DNA of 8,019 bases from JBKHXU01 sp046565865 (lineage in GTDB: Bacteria > Pseudomonadota > Gammaproteobacteria > Acidiferrobacterales > Sulfurifustaceae). Position 1 is the first letter of the stretch. Each line of letters starts with the position of its first letter. A program made the translations under genes and the position numbers. Where the stretch lies: assembly GCA_046565865.1 (NCBI GenBank), contig JBKHXU010000068.1, forward strand, positions 1 through 8,019. The letters run 5' to 3'. Positions 6,030 through 8,019 of this stretch are shown in pieces. The notes under the pieces are model-generated. The model was not told where the DNA came from, ran no database searches, and saw nothing but the letters and a program-made list of their open reading frames with translations.

Positions 6030-7826
6030 ATGGACCCCGTGCAGTCAGACTCGCGCGCGACGCCGATTTCCTCGGTGCTGCCCGACGCCAGCGCCAACCT
6101 GCTACAGCCGCTGGCACAGTCTCTCGACTACGCGACCTACTTTCACATGGCCGCTGCGCTGACGCGAAACCATGTGTTCTGGTCGTCGCTGTTGCCGGCC
6201 ACGGCTGGCGGTACCGAAGTGCTGGTGCTGGAAAATCGGCTAGGCGCACTGACGCTGCGTTTGGCGCGAATGTTTCGCCACGTGTACTCCGTTCCCGCGA
6301 CCGCGGCGGATGCCGACACAATGTTGCGGCTACTCGCCGGAGCCGGCATCCGCAACGTGCGGATCGTCGCGGCCGATGACATCGAACGCAACGTGCCCGT
6401 CGGTTTGGGCGCCGTCGTTTTATTCGGTCCGTTCGAGTCTGAGACGCTTGCAGCGGGGAACGCCGGACCGCTGCTGGCTGAACGTCTTCAGGCGAATGCC
6501 GAACGCTGGTTGGCACCCGACGGAATACTGGTTGCCGCCGATAATAACGCCTGGTCATATCGTCGCTGGAAGCGCGGCTCAGCGCCGCACGCGGTTCCGG
6601 GAAAGTGGAGCGTTTGGTCGTTTGTGCGACGTGCACGCCGTAAGCGGGCGCACATCGACTGCTTCGTCAATCGAGGGGAACTTACGCTGCATCTATTCCC
6701 GCCGCCGGAATTGGTGCCGCTGGACACTCCGGTCAACACCGGCGGTGTCCGTTTGAAAGAACGGATACTCCACAGCCGCTGGGGTCGGCGCGCATGGCCG
6801 TCGTATCTGTGTCTTTGTTCGCGTGAACCGGATCGCGGCGCTGCGGGCCTGGTGCGGATCGTGCGCGGATCCGGTGTCGGGGAAAATGTCGGCTGGGGGC
6901 GCGATAACGCATTGACGGTCAAGCGGTTGATCGCGGGACATGGCGGCATCACGGTCGCGATCATTGGGCCATCCACCCGCCACGATAGCGACGTGGTCGT
7001 GCGGCTGCCGGGCTCGGCGGACGGCGTACGCCGTTGCGAAAACAATATCGCGGCGCTGCGCCACATGGCGGATACATGCCTCGCGGCGCACGTGCCGCGT
7101 GCGCTTGCGGTTGGGACACAGGAGCAGCAGCGCTACTACATCGAGACCCGGTGTCCCGGTTGGGACACGGAGACGGCTGGAATCGCGGCGAACACGGCGC
7201 TCGATGCCGCGTTCGCGCTGTTGTGGTCGTTTCATAAAGGCGCGACGGAGCAGCGTCGATTGTCGCCCGGGGCATACGACGAGGTTGCCGGCATCAATTT
7301 CGCCGACCTGCGTCCGTTTTTGGAACCGGCGCATCAAACACGATTAGATGCGATCCAGGCGTGGGTCAAAACAGCGCTGTGTGCCCGACCTATGCGCATG
7401 GGATTCACCCACGGCGACTTCAAGCTCGGCAATCTGGTGTTTGCCGACCCGACTGCGGCGCCCTACATCATCGACTGGGACTGCTCCCACCCGCGTGGCT
7501 TTCCGCTCCTCGATTATCTGACGTTGCTGAGCTACAAGCTTGGGCACCAGCTAAAGGGTCGGTTGCAGCGTGCTTATGAGGATCAGATGTTGCCTTGGCG
7601 CCTGCCGCCGAGCGACGCGCGTCTGGGCGAGCGGGTGGTCGATGCCTTAGGCGTTAACGAAAAAGAGTTTTTGGCGCTGCGGACGCTGCTCGGGTTTGCG
7701 TTTTTGCGCGACCGCCACGACCGGTTCGTGAAGTATCACCCGACGTGGCGCGCGAGCCACGCGCTGCCGATACTGGACGGCGTCGAGCGCGAGATCGAAC
7801 GCATGGAGCGGAGCGGCGCGCGATGA
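6030..7826 (+). CDS. Fusion: methyltransferase-like domain plus APH-type phosphotransferase
   Basis: 598 residues, starting 9 bases after the previous stop, without a strong ribosome binding site. The C-terminal half (about 300-590) is an aminoglycoside-phosphotransferase/choline-kinase fold. It has the Brenner motif HGDFKLGN (461-468), with catalytic Asp463 and Asn468, and IDWD (481-484) with the metal-binding Asp. The N-terminal part (about 40-270) has the layout of a Rossmann methyltransferase: TEVLVLENRLGAL (62-74) stands where the SAM-binding strand and glycine loop belong, and LAPDGILVAADNN where the late strand is expected. The loop retains only Gly72 of the usual GxGxG, so SAM binding is doubtful. 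APH-fold kinases phosphorylate small hydroxylated molecules such as sugars and choline. Context suggests modification of a sugar or acyl precursor; antibiotic resistance is unlikely. The kinase domain is a firm call, the methyltransferase-like domain tentative. Confidence 0.8.
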   Translation: MDPVQSDSRATPISSVLPDASANLLQPLAQSLDYATYFHMAAALTRNHVFWSSLLPATAGGTEVLVLENRLGALTLRLARMFRHVYSVPATAADADTMLRLLAGAGIRNVRIVAADDIERNVPVGLGAVVLFGPFESETLAAGNAGPLLAERLQANAERWLAPDGILVAADNNAWSYRRWKRGSAPHAVPGKWSVWSFVRRARRKRAHIDCFVNRGELTLHLFPPPELVPLDTPVNTGGVRLKERILHSRWGRRAWPSYLCLCSREPDRGAAGLVRIVRGSGVGENVGWGRDNALTVKRLIAGHGGITVAIIGPSTRHDSDVVVRLPGSADGVRRCENNIAALRHMADTCLAAHVPRALAVGTQEQQRYYIETRCPGWDTETAGIAANTALDAAFALLWSFHKGATEQRRLSPGAYDEVAGINFADLRPFLEPAHQTRLDAIQAWVKTALCARPMRMGFTHGDFKLGNLVFADPTAAPYIIDWDCSHPRGFPLLDYLTLLSYKLGHQLKGRLQRAYEDQMLPWRLPPSDARLGERVVDALGVNEKEFLALRTLLGFAFLRDRHDRFVKYHPTWRASHALPILDGVEREIERMERSGAR

Positions 7827-8019
7827 CGACGGTTGCCGAACGGACGCCGACGCCGGCCGCTTCGGTGTCGCACGTCACCGAGATCGATCTCGACCAGATC
7901 GCGGCGCTGGCGCCGGCGATCGAGCGGCTGTGTGCACTGCAAACGGAACCGACGCCGTTCCACACCTGGGAATGGTTGAGCGGCTGGTACGAGACGTTCG
8001 GTGACGAGGTTGTGCCGCG
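7823..8019 (+). CDS. GNAT/FemAB-like acyltransferase, CelD/BcsL type (3' truncated)
   Basis: Only the first 65 codons are in the window. ATG 7823 overlaps the preceding stop (ATGA, 7823-7826), the same translational-coupling arrangement as at 2650. The visible protein has a disordered Thr/Pro/Ala start, then an acidic helix leading to PTPFHTWEWLSGWYETFGD. The pattern P-F-x-x-W-x-W-x-x-x-W-x-x-x-F-G is typical of the N-terminal half of CelD/BcsL-type GNAT acetyltransferases and related FemAB-like proteins found in exopolysaccharide loci. These transfer acyl or aminoacyl groups. The catalytic acyl-CoA-binding half lies beyond the right edge, so this rests on one motif and on context. Confidence 0.6.
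   Translation, partial: MTTVAERTPTPAASVSHVTEIDLDQIAALAPAIERLCALQTEPTPFHTWEWLSGWYETFGDEVVP

Noticed and set aside
7109..7168. An 11-base direct repeat (GGTTGGGACAC at 7109-7119 and 7158-7168), the second copy forming a 7-bp hairpin with GTGTCCC at 7151-7157
   Set aside because: It is inside the kinase coding frame, has no T run for a terminator and no other copies seen; chance in GC-rich DNA is the simplest explanation.
7377..7500. Antibiotic-resistance phosphotransferase
   Set aside because: The Brenner motif is present, but the domain is fused to a methyltransferase-like part and embedded in a glycan-type operon, with no mobile element or resistance-gene neighbour.

Overview
The window is GC-rich, densely coded proteobacterial DNA (probably Beta- or Gammaproteobacteria; inferred from base composition and gene style only, with no taxonomic marker). 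It carries eight protein-coding genes, all on the + strand. The first is cut by the left edge and the last by the right edge. Gaps between genes are 7 to 45 bases, and two junctions are 4-base ATGA overlaps, so the whole stretch looks like one polycistronic unit. I see no tRNA, rRNA, insertion sequence, CRISPR array or convincing internal terminator.

The left half (2-3627) is a tight four-gene cassette: an asparagine-synthase-type amidotransferase (C-terminal part), a free-standing acyl carrier protein, an AMP-forming acyl or aminoacyl ligase, and a divergent, lengthened NAD-synthase-like amide ligase. Three ATP-dependent carboxylate-activating enzymes thus surround one carrier protein. This suggests a pathway that activates an acid, loads it on the carrier and amidates one or more carboxylates.

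The right half (3654-8019) looks like surface polysaccharide modification. It holds an exported SGNH-hydrolase-like protein, a serine-acetyltransferase-like domain fused to a NodB-type polysaccharide deacetylase, a degenerate methyltransferase-like domain fused to an aminoglycoside-phosphotransferase-type kinase, and the start of a CelD/BcsL-type GNAT or FemAB-like acyltransferase.

Taken together, the window is most simply the middle of an exopolysaccharide or surface-glycan locus whose product is decorated with an unusual acyl or amide substituent. The family assignments rest on visible motifs. The joint pathway is inference. No glycosyltransferase, flippase, polymerase or exosortase is visible, so the type of polymer cannot be named.
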